A stretch of DNA of 64,000 bases from the NCBI GenBank assembly GCA_023053685.1, contig JALIGW010000003.1, positions 138,815,126 to 138,879,125 on the forward strand, in the 5' to 3' direction. A program made the position numbers and the translations under genes. The stretch is from Diadophis punctatus similis (lineage: Eukaryota > Chordata > Lepidosauria > Squamata > Dipsadidae). The notes beneath the pieces were generated by a model that had not been told where the DNA came from, searched no databases, and was given only the letters and a program-made list of their open reading frames with translations. This document shows, piece after piece, positions 1 to 14,200 of the stretch (the stretch's first letter is position 1; every line of letters begins with the position of its first letter).

Positions 1-1254
1 ACCGATGGACCAAGGATAAATACAACTCATAGAGCTTATACTCGAACAATGATTAGCAATAGTTTCGCCAGGAAGAAATGACAAATAAGCACCCAGTCTT
101 CAGCATTCTTCCACGAGAATAAGCTCCATTGAATATAGCGAAATTTATTTTTGAATATGATACATAGAATTACAATGCTGTTTTTCATTCAGACATTTCA
201 TGTTTTTGCATCGGGGGGGGGACCTCACCCTTTCCACCTTCTGCTATTTATTTTGCCTTTTTCACTTTTGTCAGTCAACTAACCCATGCTAAAGACTCTC
301 CTGGATGATGAACGGTACCTCATCAAATCAACACCACGCTGGGAAAGCTTTACTACACTATGGCAATGTCTGCCACATAATTCTTTGTAATTTCCACTCA
401 AAGCTACTTCCCTCCGCTTCCACGAGAGGATATGGTCAAGAAAGACTGAATCAGCCTTCCCCAAACAGACGCCCTACACAGAGAGGTTGGGCTTCAGCTG
501 TGCAATCTACTGAGATGAAGTCTTCATCTGCAACCTACTGAGATGAAGTCAAGAACATGTGAAAGGTACAAGGATAGGCAAGTTGGAGTTAAATTAAGCA
601 ACAGTCCAGTTTTTGACTATGCTTAAAATTAGAAAGGAGAAATGCTTATTTAAAGCTCTTTTTTTCACATACAGGTGATCAACGCATGTTTGAAACATGA
701 AATTCAATTATTCCGATTTTCATACCGAAGCTGCAACCATGGAGAAGGCACTTAAATTATCAATAGGAAAATGATATTCAAGAAGTTTGTGCATTCATGT
801 CTCTTTTTTAATGAATGTAAATTTTGTTGGATTTTCTATTGAGGGGAACCTAGTTATTAATAGATGGAGAAGAATAAGTCAAACTGGAAGAATTAGAAAT
901 CTAGGGCATTTAGAAATGATAGAAATAAAAAAATGAATAATGAGTAAAGATATTAAGTGATGTGAGGGAGTAATATGACCTAAAATTAAGAGGCATAAGA
1001 GACAATGAATTTTTTTTGAAGTTAAGCTATAGCGGTGATTTGGGGAAGAATTGAAAATTAAATGGTGGTAGACCCAGGAGACAAAATTAGGTCTTGAGGA
1101 GGTAGCATTAAATTAATCGCATATACCTAGAATAAAGAGTCATATATATGGAATAGATGTAAAAATAACGATTTTAAAAGAGCCACCGAGAATTTTAAAA
1201 CTTATGGAATATGCTATCAGTCTGTTAAATATGAGGTGAATTAGTATAAGAATC
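1..1254. other. AT-rich DNA, no recognised feature
   Basis: No gene, RNA or clear repeat is seen apart from an eight-G run near 213. It lies downstream of the CD83 exons on the minus strand and could hold the missing last exon or 3' UTR, but no CD83 tail motif was found. Confidence 0.4.
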
Positions 1255-1400
1255 GCTCACGGAAAGGAAAAGATGAGAAAGAGGAAGTAGAAAGGTGAAG
1301 GGAGAAGAGAGTGGAGGGAAGTAGGAAGGGGGAGAGAAGGAGTAAGAAGGTAGAAGGAGGGGATGGAGACAGAGGGAGGGGAGTGTTAGGAGATGAAGAA
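1255..1400. repeat. Purine-rich (GA/GGA) low-complexity tract
   Basis: About 145 bp of nearly uninterrupted A and G on the plus strand (AGGAAG, GGGAGG variants). A minus-strand open frame here is a by-product of the composition. Confidence 0.9.
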
Positions 1401-1515
1401 AAACAGACTGATAGATATTAGGATAAAATAGGTGCAAAATAGTATATTGACTTATGACTGATTGGATGAAATGTATAATTGTGTATGTTATTGACATATT
1501 TTAAGGTGTATGCAT

Positions 1516-1641
<126 letters not shown>

Positions 1642-2129
1642 AAATTGTGGAGAAAAAATAAAAAATTGTACAAAAAAAACTTTTTTTGTTGAACGTATTT
1701 AATCCTCTTTTCTTAAGAGAAGGTTCTTATGAGAAATCATTTTTCTGAACACAATTTCAGTAGGTTGATTTGGCAGACCCAAATAAATAGTGTGCCATAG
1801 TGTACACATGTATCAAACACTTCAGGAATGTTTCCTCCTGTTCTCCAGCTCATGAAAGATGCATTTCAAATTGCAACTTTATACTGCAGTTCCTTTTATA
1901 TCTGGATATGGAAACCGATGGTTCAATCAGTTATTTATTTGCTAAGTTAAAGCACCATATAATATTATAGCATATTTTTGTACATTAAAAAGAAAAACAG
2001 AAAACAGACTTAGCAACAGAAAACAGAAAAGATGGACTTAGCAACACTATGAAAATAATTAATCTTGACAGTAATTGGGATTAGCAATTCCATCATTAAC
2101 CATTCCAACACGATTGTAAAGTGCAATAT

Positions 2130-2483
2130 CACATGACACGTGGCAAGTTACAACAGCAGTTGTGGCAATTCCAGTTGCCATCATTAAGTAAATCCCACAT
2201 GGTCGTTAGCCAAGATGTCACATGATCACTATTTGGAATTCCTGCTGGATTCCCCAATGACTTCGCTTGTTGGGAACCAGCAGTGAAGGTCACAAATGGC
2301 AACCAGGTGACTACAAGATGCTGCAACCGTTGTAATTGCAAGCCGATTGCCATGTGCAATCATTTGACCATGGAGATGCTCCAGTGGCCACAAGTACAAA
2401 GACCAGTTGTAAGTCTTCTTATTCAGTGCCATCATAACTTTGAACGGTCGTTGAATGAGTGGCCATTGAATGAGGAATACCTG
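2130..2483. mobile_element. Diverged copy of the CAGGTAGTCC MITE family
   Basis: Internal stretches such as GTTGTAATTGCAAG, TTTGAACGGTCGTTGAATGA and the terminal ATACCTG-TA match the better preserved copy at 18753-19148. The left end is eroded. Confidence 0.55.
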
Positions 2484-2799
2484 TAATGTTCTCTGAATTT
2501 TTCTTATCCCTTACTAAGTATATGATATGTATATGTGTATATGACAAAGGGCCTTGCCAGACATGATTTCAAATCCATACAGAGAATTGAGAGAATTGAG
2601 ATCCCAGTTGATAAGATTTCAGTCACTGGCTAATTGCTGAGCTTGAGTTTTTTCTTGCTGTGATAGTTCCTGTTTGCCTTACTATCATAATTGGAGGAAT
2701 CCAGAAGCTGGTGCAATTAAAAGCTACCAATAATTGCACTGAGTGATTGGTAGGGAGGGACATTTGGACTTTTGTGTAGATCTGAAACTACATCTGATA

Positions 2800-2880
2800 A
2801 TTATTTATTTATTTATTTTATTTTAGAGTTCTTATATGCTGCCCTACTCCCTGGGGACCCTAATCCTGATGAGTCACAAA
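2800..2880 (-). mobile_element. L2-like LINE 3' tail fragment
   Basis: A (TTTA)n run followed by TATGCTGCCCTACTCCCTGG is the reverse complement of the GCCGCCC...GGGCGGCATA-(AATA)n tail seen at 5780-5870 and 62969-63015. Confidence 0.65.
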
Positions 2881-3497
2881 ATACTCACTGGTCATGAAAT
2901 GTGAGGACTTGTAGTCCCAACCTAAAGAGTACCAGACTGAGTAAGGCAATTATGCAGTCATATCCTTCATCTACAGTATTGTGACAATATGTATTTGATG
3001 ACATAGTACTATTGACGAGCTTCTTGTAGCATCACCAAGAGCCTTGACAGCACCACTAAATTAACTGATAAGATTGTCTTTCCCAATGCTGTCCAATATT
3101 GGGTAATAGAAACCATTCTTTCAACAGGTACTATACAGGGAGAGTTTGCTTTTCAGATTTATGATGATCAGAAGATCTTCTCTCTTTTAAGCATGTCTAA
3201 AAAAAAGAAAACAATATTTGAAGCAAACTGTCTAAGGCTGAAGTAAAACATAAATTTAAGTAAATTTAGAAGCAAGTTATAAGTTATTAGCATTTATAAC
3301 TTAATCCCTTACATTATAATTAAACCCCTAATCGCTTACTGTTTTTTTTAAATGCCCATTCCAAAACAAAGATGCAAAAATGTTAGTTTTGAATTTAAAT
3401 ATCTCAAATAGTTACTAACTCACAAGCCTCCCAATTTCTAATTTTACTGGGAAAAAATATTACAAGGAAAAAGAAGGAAGAAAGGTGCTTTAAAATG

Positions 3498-3632
3498 CAG
3501 AGGTCTCCAACCTTGGCAACTTTATGAGGTGTGGACTTCAACTCCCAGAATTCCTCAGCCAGCCATGCTGGCTGAGGAATTCTGGGAGTTGAAGTCCACA
3601 CCTCATAAAGTTGCCAAGGTTGGAGACCTCTG
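3498..3632. mobile_element. Foldback (palindromic) MITE, GGTCTCCAACC type
   Basis: The two halves are reverse complements, starting CAGAGGTCTCCAACCTTGG and ending with its complement, around a short centre at about 3560-3571. The same family is present at 20699-20842, 39974-40064 and in half form at 42635-42702. The palindrome produces the same peptide on both strands. Confidence 0.85.
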
Positions 3633-4985
3633 CTTTAAGGCTATTATGAAATGGCTGTGCTCTCAGAGCAGACAGCCAAGGAAGAAGCAAACAGCCAGGA
3701 AGAAAGGTTCAGGAAGTCTTTTGACTAGTAGGATCAGTGTAGTAGATAACCAGGCTGAGCCCAAGAGAGGGGTCAAACATGTAATCAGTGTCAAGTCCCT
3801 TCATTCCCAAAGGACATCTAAGTCCAGCCCACCTTGAATCCACTGACTCTTACCTACCACCAATTTGCTTTGACCATTCGTAGTTCAGATTCCTATAGAG
3901 ACCTTAAGCTTTCAATAAACCTTTATATTCATTTGAACTGCGTGGATTTCCTGATTCCCCCAGCACTTGGCCGTCAGGCTTCGTTATCTGGAAGTTCTCT
4001 AAGCTAATAATCATCATTACATCTAGGTTTACTATATTCCACAAGTTAATAGTTTTGAGTTCTGAAGAGAGGTATTATCTATAGCCTGATTATGCCACCA
4101 GTTATTCTTAAAGAGTAATATGAAGACAAAAACACCTCCATGGGTTTCCTCTTCTCCTTTCATATTGATTTTAGTTTTATGAGCCTGTATATAATCCTGT
4201 CTGAAAGGTAACTCATAAAGGGGAGTTATCATAAAAGTGAATATGTTGGTCATGGCTTAGATGTCCCTATCCTCATTTCTGAAACAATATTAATATCTTA
4301 TTGGGTCCAAATATTGTTGTGGACTATGTCTATTAAATTTAACAAAAGGTCTGCAGGCAATGTAAATAATAAATGAATAAAATAAAAGTCTTAAATGTTC
4401 TTTTTTAAAAAAATTTAATTTAATTTTAAATTTAAGCAATTGGAAATCCACGTAATGTAAGTTAATTTTGTGCAGGTAAGGCTTTATTAACATAGAAGAA
4501 ATGTACCATACCATTTTTTTTCTTGAAATAGTCATTTCTAGCATGTCTCAGCTTCCTTCAATTTAGAAATCCCACTACATTTCTACCTCAAATAAAGTTT
4601 AGGGTTGTTGTTGTTGTTTTAAAAAAAAAACCTAGAGAAACAAAGAGGTACTATAGAAATAATCTCAACTATTTTCAGGCAAGCGAGCAGAAAAATATTA
4701 TTTTTCTGTTCTGTCTTCCTGTGTTTCAATTAAGCAATTTCCTTCAACATTTATCAAGCCAAATCTTATACTGAACGGCACAAATTAAAACCAAAGATTG
4801 ATGATATCAAAATACAAACATGTAACAGCTTCTTACAAGATCAATGAGAGGCAGATTTTTGCTAAGATAAATTATCTCCTCAGCAGATAATGTTTGATTT
4901 ATGTCAATGGATATGGTAATGAAGCAAAGGCAGAAATTACACATGACAGCCAGTTTGGTATATGGATAGAAACTGGGAGACTCTG
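3633..4985. other. No recognised gene; possible LTR-like remnant
   Basis: Between 3900 and 3985 the plus strand reads like the end of an LTR (AATAAACC followed by CTGATTCCCCCAGCACTTGG), but paired termini and a target duplication were not found. The rest is AT-rich unique sequence. Confidence 0.25.
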
Positions 4986-4989
4986 AACG

Positions 4990-5033
4990 AAACATCGCGA
5001 TGCGAACCGATGGCGATGGTAAATGGAACCAAC
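4990..5033. mobile_element. Terminal fragment of a CAGNGGTGGGTTCC-type hAT MITE
   Basis: TCGCGATGCGAACCGATGG and the end AACCAACCCCTG match the right end of the intact element at 22682-22968. Confidence 0.5.
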
Positions 5034-5445
5034 CCCTGGCTCAATTGTCATAAGTCGAGGACTATAAGGACTTTTAATCTCGGTTTTATTTCTAACTGTC
5101 TGAATTCCAAGTAAAAGATCAATCTCACCTCTATGAGATTTTATTCTCATCCCAACAGTAAAGTAGCTTTGTTATTGGCGATTTTCACTAGGCAGAAGCT
5201 GTTCCCCTAACTCAAGGGGATTAACCATTGTTAATACATCAGGAACCTCAGCTGCCCTTCACTGTTCATGCAAGCAGTCTGTTTCTTTGGAGGTATTTTT
5301 CACCCTTCTGTGGTTAGCTAGACCATTTCAACTCCATATAAAAACAGACCATTATCTGCAATCCTCTCCCCACTTCCTCCCTCCCCCTCCCTCCACCCTC
5401 CCCTCTCTCTCTTTCCTGTGAACATGCCAATATATCTGCATTTTC

Positions 5446-5868
5446 TTGTTAGTTGTTCTGCCACACAACTCCCAGCGACTGGTGAGATCCCACAGAGTTG
5501 GTCTCCTCCAGGTCCCGTCAGCTAAACAATGCCAGCTGACGGGCCCATGGGGGAGGGCCTTCTCTGTGGCTGCCCCTGCTCTCTGGAACCAGCTACCTCC
5601 AGAGATCCGGACCACCCCCACCCTATTGGCCTTCCGAAAAGCAGTTAAGACCTGGCTCTTCCAGCAGGCTTAAGGCCGTTGATCTCACAGCTATAATTGG
5701 AGAGATCCGGCCATGAAAGGGTATGTATGAGTTTTTAAATCTGTTTTTATCTGTTTTAATGCTTTTATATTTTTTGTATTTGCAATTGTTGTTAGCCGCC
5801 CAGAGTCCTCTGGGAGTTGGGCGGCATACAAATGCAATAAATAAATAAATAAAATAAATAAATAAAAT
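5446..5868 (+). mobile_element. L2-like LINE, ORF2 C-terminus and 3' tail
   Basis: The plus strand encodes GRAFSVAAPALWNQLPPEIR and then FRKAVKTWLFQQA, the typical C-terminus of L2/CR1-superclade LINE ORF2 proteins. It is followed by a short 3' UTR with GCCGCCCAGAGTCC...GGGCGGCATACAAAT and an (AATA)n tail. The element is 5'-truncated, as most LINE copies are. An older copy of the family is at 29030-30295 and a reverse-strand copy at 62915-63290. It lies just downstream of CD83 exon 4. Confidence 0.8.
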
Positions 5869-5954
5869 GTTCTTGTTAGGAAGGAAGGAAGAGAACACTT
5901 GAAAAAAAGGCAGTAAATAGAATTCTAGGGTAGAAAGAAGTGGAAAACACTTAC

Positions 5955-6061
5955 ACAAGTAAGGATGATAAGTAACAAATAGAAGCTCCCAATAGAGCTC
6001 AGCAACATAAGTTCTGTGGTGTATTTTTTGAGTTTCAGATTTTGCGATTCCTCAGGACAGC
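5955..6061 (-). CDS. CD83: CD83 exon 4: stalk and transmembrane segment
   Basis: The 107-bp exon has an acceptor TTGCCTTGCAG and a donor GTAAGT. With one base from exon 3 it encodes exactly 36 residues, [14 protein letters not shown] followed by a hydrophobic helix ending LLLIILTC. The mammalian exon has the same GCP start, KKY just before the helix, and IIFTC at its end. The donor is in phase 0. The downstream exon for the cytoplasmic tail (in mammals starting after TC and containing a FPDFS-like motif) was searched for in 1-5954 by eye and not found. Confidence 0.92.
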
Positions 6062-9000
6062 CTGCAAGGCAAAACAGTAATCTTTACATGATTAAAGTAC
6101 TTTGAAAGTTCCAACTGCAAGGAAAAAAGAGAGAAATTGGCAAACAACTGTACCATACCTATTACTCTGAGTATAATTGTACTTTGGTTGTATTTTATGA
6201 CTGGTTCCAGTAAGATGCATTTATAAGTTCCACTATTGAAGTATGTAGCATGTTTAATCTTCAGAAAATGCCAGGTGCCATTAGAAATCTCTAAGGAGTT
6301 GTTAAATCCTCTTGAATATGCATGTTCTTTATTATATTCCACATCCTTCAGTCCTTTGTTGTTTTCATCAATCTATAAATTAATGACAAATTAACATAGA
6401 GACTTTTGATTGCAACTACATGAAAGTATTTATACGCCAGTGCTAAACCATTACAGCAGCCTTCCCACTGTGCTGCCCTTCATAAGTGTTTGGACTGCAA
6501 TACCCAGAATTCCAGCAAGCATCTAGAAGGCTCCAGACTTGATTACAGGGTTTGGTTATGCTACATTTTAACAGAATAACAGAGTTGGAAGATTTAGATT
6601 TATTATTAGAGTTGGAAGGGACCTTGTAGGTCATCTAGTCCAACCCCCTGCTCAAGCAGGAGTTCCTACACCATTTGAGACAGATGGCAGTCCAGTCTCT
6701 CCTTGAAGGTCGCAAGTGTTGGGGCTCTCACAACCTCTGCTGGCAAGCTGTTCCACTGGTTGATCGCTCTCACCGTCAGAAAGTTTCTCCTCACTTCCAG
6801 GTTGAATCTCTCCTTGGTCAGCTTCCATCCGTTATTCCTTGTTTGGCTTTCTGGTGCCATAGAGAACAGCCTGACCCCCTCCTCTCTGTGGCATCCCCTC
6901 AAGTATTGGAACACTACTATCATGTCACGCCTGGTCCTTCTCTTCGCTAGACTGGCCAAGCTCAATTCCTGCAACTGCTCTTTGTATGTTTTATTTGCCA
7001 GACCCTTTATCATCCTGGTTGCTCTCTTCTGCACTTTCTCTAGAGTTTCAATGTCTTTTTTGTAGTGTGGTGCCCAAAACTGGATGCAGTACTCTAGGTG
7101 TGGTCTGACCAAGGCATTATAGAGTGGTACTAGTACCTCTCTGGTCCTTGATTGTATCCCTCTATTTATGCAGCTCAGGACTGCGTTGGCCTTTTTGGCT
7201 GCTGCTGCACACTGCTAGCTCATATTTAGTTGGCTGCCTACCAAGACTCCGAGATCCCTCTCGCAATCGCTGCTATTGAGTGTGGTTTCGCCCAGTTTGT
7301 ATGTGTATTTTTGATTCTTCTTACCAAGGTGCAGAATTTCACTTTTCTCCGTGTTAAATTTCATTTTATTGGTTTGGGCCCAGTGTTCGAGTCTGTCGAG
7401 GTCCCTCTGGATTTTGAGTCTGTCCTCTGGGGTGTTTGCTACTCCCGCCAGCTTGGTGTCATCTGCAAATTTGGTTAGTTCTCCTGCTATTCCCTCATCT
7501 GGGTCATTTATAAAGATATTGAAGAGTACTGGGCCTAGGACGCGGAACCTTGTGGTACCCCACTGCTTACTTCTCTCCATGTGGACTTAGAGCCATTGAG
7601 GACTTGGACTAGAGACCTTGGAGGTCTTCTAGCCCAAACCCCTTGCTCAGGCAGGAAACCCCATACCACTCCAGATAAATGGTTGTCCAATCCCTTCTTT
7701 AAAACTTCCAGTGTTGGAGCATTCACAACTTCTGGAGGCAAGTTGTTCCACTGATTAATTGTTCTGTCACGAAATTTCTCCTTAGTTCTAGGTAGCTTCT
7801 CTCCTTGATTAGTTTTGAAGATTTGCCTTTAAAATGTCATCTGTCTTAAACTTCAGCAACATCGGTCACTTATATTAATTCTCAATGTTAAAAATTTCTA
7901 GCTTGTTATTCCTATGACACCAATATCACTTCTTCACATCCTCAGAAAAAGTTTCAGCTCACCTCTCACTGCCACCAGCCTGAACATCTGAATGAGCGCC
8001 AGATTAAAGAAAGCAATAGATCAGGGGTGTCAAATTCGCAACGTCATGGTGGCGTCATGTGACGTATTGTGACTTTTTTCCCCTTCGCTAAACCGTGTGT
8101 GGGCGTGGCCAGAATGTGATGCATCCAGCCCTCTGGCCGCGAGTTTGACAGCCCTGCAATAGGTAGATTCCACTGCTTTTGCTGACTTCCTCCTTCCGAA
8201 TGTTATTAGCTAGCAGGAAAACACCTACCAATCATAGTCCACTGCAGAAATCGTGTGGATCTGATTGCAAGATTCTATGTGCAATTTTATGCTCATTCCT
8301 GTACCTGTCTTCCTATGCCCTATTCTGACATAACCCAAGTAGAATAAAGTAGAATAAAACAACATAAATGTCACAATGGGAGCTGAGAGTACAACCACAT
8401 ATCCCCTATATTTTGGTCCCATTAATTAAGGATGGATCTATATCAGTGGTCCCCAACCTTTCTGGCACCAAGGATCAGTTTCATGGAAGACAATTTTTAT
8501 ATGGATCGGGGGTGGGGGATTTCGGTTTCACTTGTTTGCCCACCACTCACCTCCATGGACTGGTACCATAGCATGGTGACCCTTGATCTACTGTATATAA
8601 CACAGGTTTCCTCTCATCTAAATTTCAATGTACAGCCCGTAGCCAAAGCTGGTTTACTTCAGGTTTTCTTGAAGGGTTCCTCTTTATGAATGATTCTTTA
8701 TGCATGGCCTTTGTCACTTAGCCAGTGATCGTGGTGTGCCAAGGCTCATGGTCTGTTTGGTTTGTGATGCTGAAATGTGATGATACAAGAACAGGAGCAG
8801 CACAGCAAGTTTTGTAGAGGAAGTCATCATGGGAATGTTGTTATAAAGTCATCATCTTTAAAGAAATCCTGGCGTGTCACTTCCTCTAGCACTCGTTGCT
8901 TTAGTGATAGCAAAGGATCTCTATATTGCAACCTGAGAATCCGATTCCTGTATAATTCTTCATGGTGTGACAGGCAACTCAATGCCTAGAGCAGGGGTGT

Positions 9001-11154
9001 CAAACTCAAGGCCCACAGGCCGGATCTGGCCCATGGGGTGCTTAGATCTGGCCCGCGGGGCCGCCCTGGAAACAGCAAAGGAGCGGCCTGCGGTGCCTCT
9101 GCCAGCGAAAACGGGCTCCCAACCTCCGTTTTCGGCTGGGACTGCCTCCTGCAACCCTCCCATGCTCCATTTTTGCTGGCAGAGGGTTGCAGGAGGCCGT
9201 CCCAGCCGAAAACGGAGGTTGGGAGCCTGCTTTCGCTGGCAGAGCACTCAGGCCACCACAGGCACCCCTGACATGAGTGACGTCAAGCTGGCCACGCCCA
9301 TCCTGGCCACCCCGGCTCCCCCAAGGTCAAACACAACTCTGAGGCGGCCCTCAATGAAATTGAGTTTGACACCCCTGGCCTAGAGGTCCTGGTCTCCCAT
9401 TTAAAGAGTACTGGTTTATCTGCTATTATTTAAAAAAGGCCCTTTATAGAGCAAAATACAGCATTCGAGAGATAATTAGAGCCGTTCTTAGAATTCAGGG
9501 GTTCTGTCAATGGCTAAATCTGCCACCCTCAGCTCACCCAGAGTAGAGTGACTGGTGAAAGCTTTTCCTGCAGTGAGGGAAATTCACCAATTGCTGCACC
9601 TTAACTTGCCATTATTAAACTTTCAGAAGGGTATCACTCACTGATTAGAGACCAGCTCCCTAGACAAAGCAACTTATTGTGCTATCTCAAGCAGTTGGAA
9701 AAGAGCACGTCCAAAGCAAAAAATATTGTCAAAACATTTTTTTTTACCGTGAATAGATGCAACGGGGTGGAGGGAGCTCAAAGTGTTACAAAAGCAAACC
9801 GTAGTTTTACTGTAATTTCAGCTGCCTCAGATCTGAGCTGGAAATAAAAGTTTCAACTTCCAACCCTGCTGACATTCTAGAATTAGACAGACTCAAGAAT
9901 TGCTTTCAAGTCACCACAGAATCCTGGTACGGAGCTGTTTATTGCTGCTTTTAGGCAGCTTTAAATTGATGTTGTTGCTGATATATGAGAATGAACAGTG
10001 GGCAAGAATGAGGGGCACCTGCCTGAAATGCTTTGTGCCTGTGGTGCTGTTTCAGCTAAGTCTGGCTCCAATTTGATTAATATTTAATACATATTTTAAT
10101 CTCTTCCATTTGGATAGTCCTGGTGGCAGAATGGGGTGGCTCAGATGAAGCAGGGCCAAAAAAGCCATGTTAGAATTAGACAAGTAAACTTTAAGATAGG
10201 AAGCCTTTTCTAATCATTAAATAATCTGCTTTAGTAATCTGCTAAATCCAGTGTATACAGGAAAGCAAGATATAGAGCAGTGATGACGAACCTTTTTTTG
10301 CTCGGGTGCCAAAAGGGTGTGTGTGCGCGCAATAGCATGTGCGTGTGTGTTTGCACCCATAATGCAGTGCCCTCCCCCGTGCATGTGCATGCAACCCCCC
10401 GCGCTCCCCCCCCCCGCACATGCACGCAGGGCTCACTGAAGTTTCCAGGATGGTGAAAAACAGATTCCAGTTCATTTTCAGCCTTCCGGAGGCCGGGGTG
10501 GGTAGGTCATTTTCGCCTTCCCCAGGCTTCAGGAAAGCCTCCGGAGCCTGTGGATGGCGAAAAACGGACCCAATGGCCCAACCGTTGGGTCCGTTTTTTA
10601 TCATCCATAGGCTCCAGAGGCTTCCTGAATTCTGGGGAAGGCGAAAATGACCTCCCCCCGCCCTTCGGAAGGCTGAAAATCAGCTGGCCAGTGCACACAT
10701 GCGCGCTGGAGCTGACATAGGGCAACGCCTCACGTGCCCTCAGATATGGCTCCGCGTGCCACCTGTGGCACGCGTGCCATAGGTTCGCCATCACGGATGT
10801 AGAGGTAATATGTGCAAACTGTACCTTTGTGAAAAAATGACAGACCCAAAAAAATGCCATAAAGCAATTAGTGTCCTTTCCAGCGACAATTCTTCGAAAA
10901 CATAAATTCAATACACTTATTTTTCCTTTTAGGATAAATTCTTTCAGAGCTATCTAATAACATTTGCCTGTGGGGACATCTAGTGGCCATTTCTTGGTTT
11001 GACAGGATGAATTATTTTTGCCTGGATTTTTTACAAGGAAAAGCTTTTTTAATTGTTTTTTAAAATACTGAAATTGTTAATTGGAAACTGTATTATATCC
11101 ACTCTTTGTGTATTATAACTTTTAGGTGCTTTTTTTTTTACTTCTCTGATATAT

Positions 11155-11231
<77 letters not shown>

Positions 11232-14200
11232 GAATAGTATACTAAAAATTCAGAGTATAAAAATGACTTTTAAAAGAAACAGTTTGTATATAAATTATTA
11301 ATATGTAATAATTATTATAATTTAGAAACATGATAATTAGTTTTAAAAACTGCAAAATTTTACAATACATCCCACTGTAGCTAAAGTATCAATAGCCAAA
11401 CATTCTGCCATGAAAAATTGCCGCTATTAAATGTGTATTTATTATCAGTGCCAATATTGTTCAGTATCCAGTTCAATAAAGTGTATAGAACCATCATTCA
11501 TCTATCTCATCAATCAATTTTTCAGAAGCCAGCTAGACAGAATACAAATGAACTATTCCTCCTGCTAATCCAGAGTGCCTCATTTCAATATTCCCATCCT
11601 GATCCTTTATTTTTTCAGTTCACTTAATCTGAAATAAGAAACTATTTCGGCATAATGTCTAGGAAGGCAATCCTACACCCCATGAAGTTCATGGAGCTGG
11701 TCTTCCTCTCCTACTGATTTGCTATAACCTCTTGCTTATGAGGTCATTATGAGAGGAATTCACTATCCTCAACTTTACACTATTGGCTGCAATTTACAGA
11801 AGTGGGAAAACAGCAACTTTCCAGATATATCAGATTTAAGCAACTTTTTAGAATATACATCTCCCAATATTATCTGTTTTGGGGAACTTAACTGATTTAT
11901 TCTGTCTCTCTTTTGGTTATTTGAAGTCACAGAAAAGTTTGCAGTTTTCTTTGAATTGCAGCTCCGCAGATGGGGGGGGGGGGTTTCCCCATTACTAGGA
12001 ACTCTTTGTCTTACTCATCTCCCAGTCATCACTTTCTCTTCTCCTTCTCTCCTCCATCCCTCCCACACAATCCCTGCAAAGGATTAAGTATTTGGTTCCT
12101 GGAACTTGTCTCTTCCTGTATATTTACAACTTAACTCACCCTGCCATTGATCCAATCCCCACGACAACATGGAACCATGATACAGCACCTAGCGGCTAAA
12201 TTGCTGCCATATTAGTATTCCACCAAAGAGCTAACATGGCTGGAAATCTTTTGGAAACAACCACAATAAATTGAATTTGTTTGACTGCAAAGAATTTCCC
12301 TAACAGGTGTTTTTTAAAAAACTGTTTAAAACTTTTTAAACACAACAGGCGAATAATAATTATAAACAATGAATATCTGGGGAATACCTAAAAGACAATT
12401 GCATTTATTGCATTTATTACAGCATAAAAAATAATAGATAGTCTGGCTTCATCAGATACCGTGCATTGTTTTAGTTATTGATTGATAATATGGTTACCCT
12501 TCTGAAAATTAACCTGGATCACTATGATCTTGTTATATGCTAAGGTAAGTTGATGTGTAGATAACACAATATCTAGTCTACGTCTTTCATAGGTACAGTA
12601 TAACTACTATATAACTACATATATAGTGTACATCTTATTATTTCTGAAAGAAAAAATGCAGCGTTTTCATTCATTTACATTTTGTATCCTTTGTTATATG
12701 TTAAGATGTTCCAACTATTTTTTTTAAACTCAGCTTTAGGATGAGCCTTTAACATATTTAACATATCTAGTTAATGGATCATTGTTATTTTAGATAGAAG
12801 ATCTTTTTAACAATGTATCACACAATAAGCTGGAAAATCTTGTTTTTGTTACAGCCTGATCATTAATTTGACACAAAGTGCAGTACACCCTGCAGAGTCA
12901 CATTATTCTCATAATTCGTAAGCAGCAAAGTCAAAGGTTAATTGTTTGTATTTACTACACGGTTCACAATTATCCCGTACATGTGACTTAACCTAAGAGC
13001 TATTTGAACTTTACAGTGCAAAATGTCATACAATTTGTTGGAATTATTATGTAATAGTCCCCTAGAGGGCTTAAATACACTGCTTATTGATTAGGCCCTT
13101 AATAGATTTTTAAGTGATTAATTCTACTATTTGCCTGTTTGCCTGACTGCATTCTATCATGTTTGCAGCTCAGTGCTGCCATTATCTTGAAATAATTTCA
13201 CTGATTTCTTTTTAAAAATGCAGAAGAGAGAGAGAGGGAGGGAGGGAGGGAGGGAGGGAGGGAGGGAGGGAAAGGCAATATGGAGTATTATTCCAGATGT
13301 GCTGAACTGGTATACAGAAAAAAAGAAGCAATGCATTCCTTGTTCTGAATGTTAGGATCTCATGACATAATTTTGCTTTCATCGGCGAAAGCCCTATTCT
13401 TCAACCTAGAGACCCCAGGGTATTGGGGAACTACAGCCTGCAAACTGTGTTAGTAGAATACAGGTAGTCCTCAACTTACGACCACAATTGAGCCCCAAAT
13501 TTCTGCTGCTAAGTGAGACATTTGTTAAGTGAGGTTTGTCCCACTCTACGACCTTTTGTGCCACTGTTGTTAAGTGAATCACTGCAGTTGTTAAGTTAGT
13601 AACACGGTTGTTAAGTGAACCTGGCTTTCCCATTGACTTTGCTTGTCAGAAGGTTACATAAACATGACCATGAGACACTGTAATCACCATAAATATGAGT
13701 CAGTTGCCAAGCATCTGAATTTTGATCCCGTGACCATGGGGATGTTGAAATGACCATAAGTGTAAACAACTGTCATAAGTCGCTTTTTTCAATGCCATTG
13801 TAACTTTGCTGACTAAATGAACTAATATACATGCATGCCAACTTCATCAGAGTATTATTTAATCATTTCCAGATAAACATTCATGTAGCTAATAATGCAA
13901 TATATGAACAGAAGCAACTGCAGCAATCTATATGATTATGGCAACATATTTTTACCCTCTCAGTTATGGCATCAAAAATCACATATAAGGCATGAAACAG
14001 AATCCAGGCAGGTGTAGGAAATTCGAAGAAAGTGAATCGCAGCAGATTTTTTTTTTTACCTTATACCAGGAGATAGTTCCAGTTGTGAGCTGTAGATCCT
14101 GGAAAACCTTACAAGGGAGAAAAGCATCTTCATTACAGGTTGCCTCAACTTCTTGTGGGACACCAACTACTGCACGAAGCCCACACCAGACTGAAAAATA

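Noticed and set aside
279..464. Candidate last exon of CD83
   Set aside because: A loose SVFLD resemblance to the mammalian tail exists, but there is no phase-0 AG acceptor and no KHLG/KTEL-like end.
1225..1497. Ser/Leu/Phe-rich minus-strand frame
   Set aside because: It is the translation of a purine-rich low-complexity tract.
3900..3985. LTR end
   Set aside because: AATAAA and downstream GT-rich sequence look LTR-like, but no paired TG/CA termini or duplication could be located.
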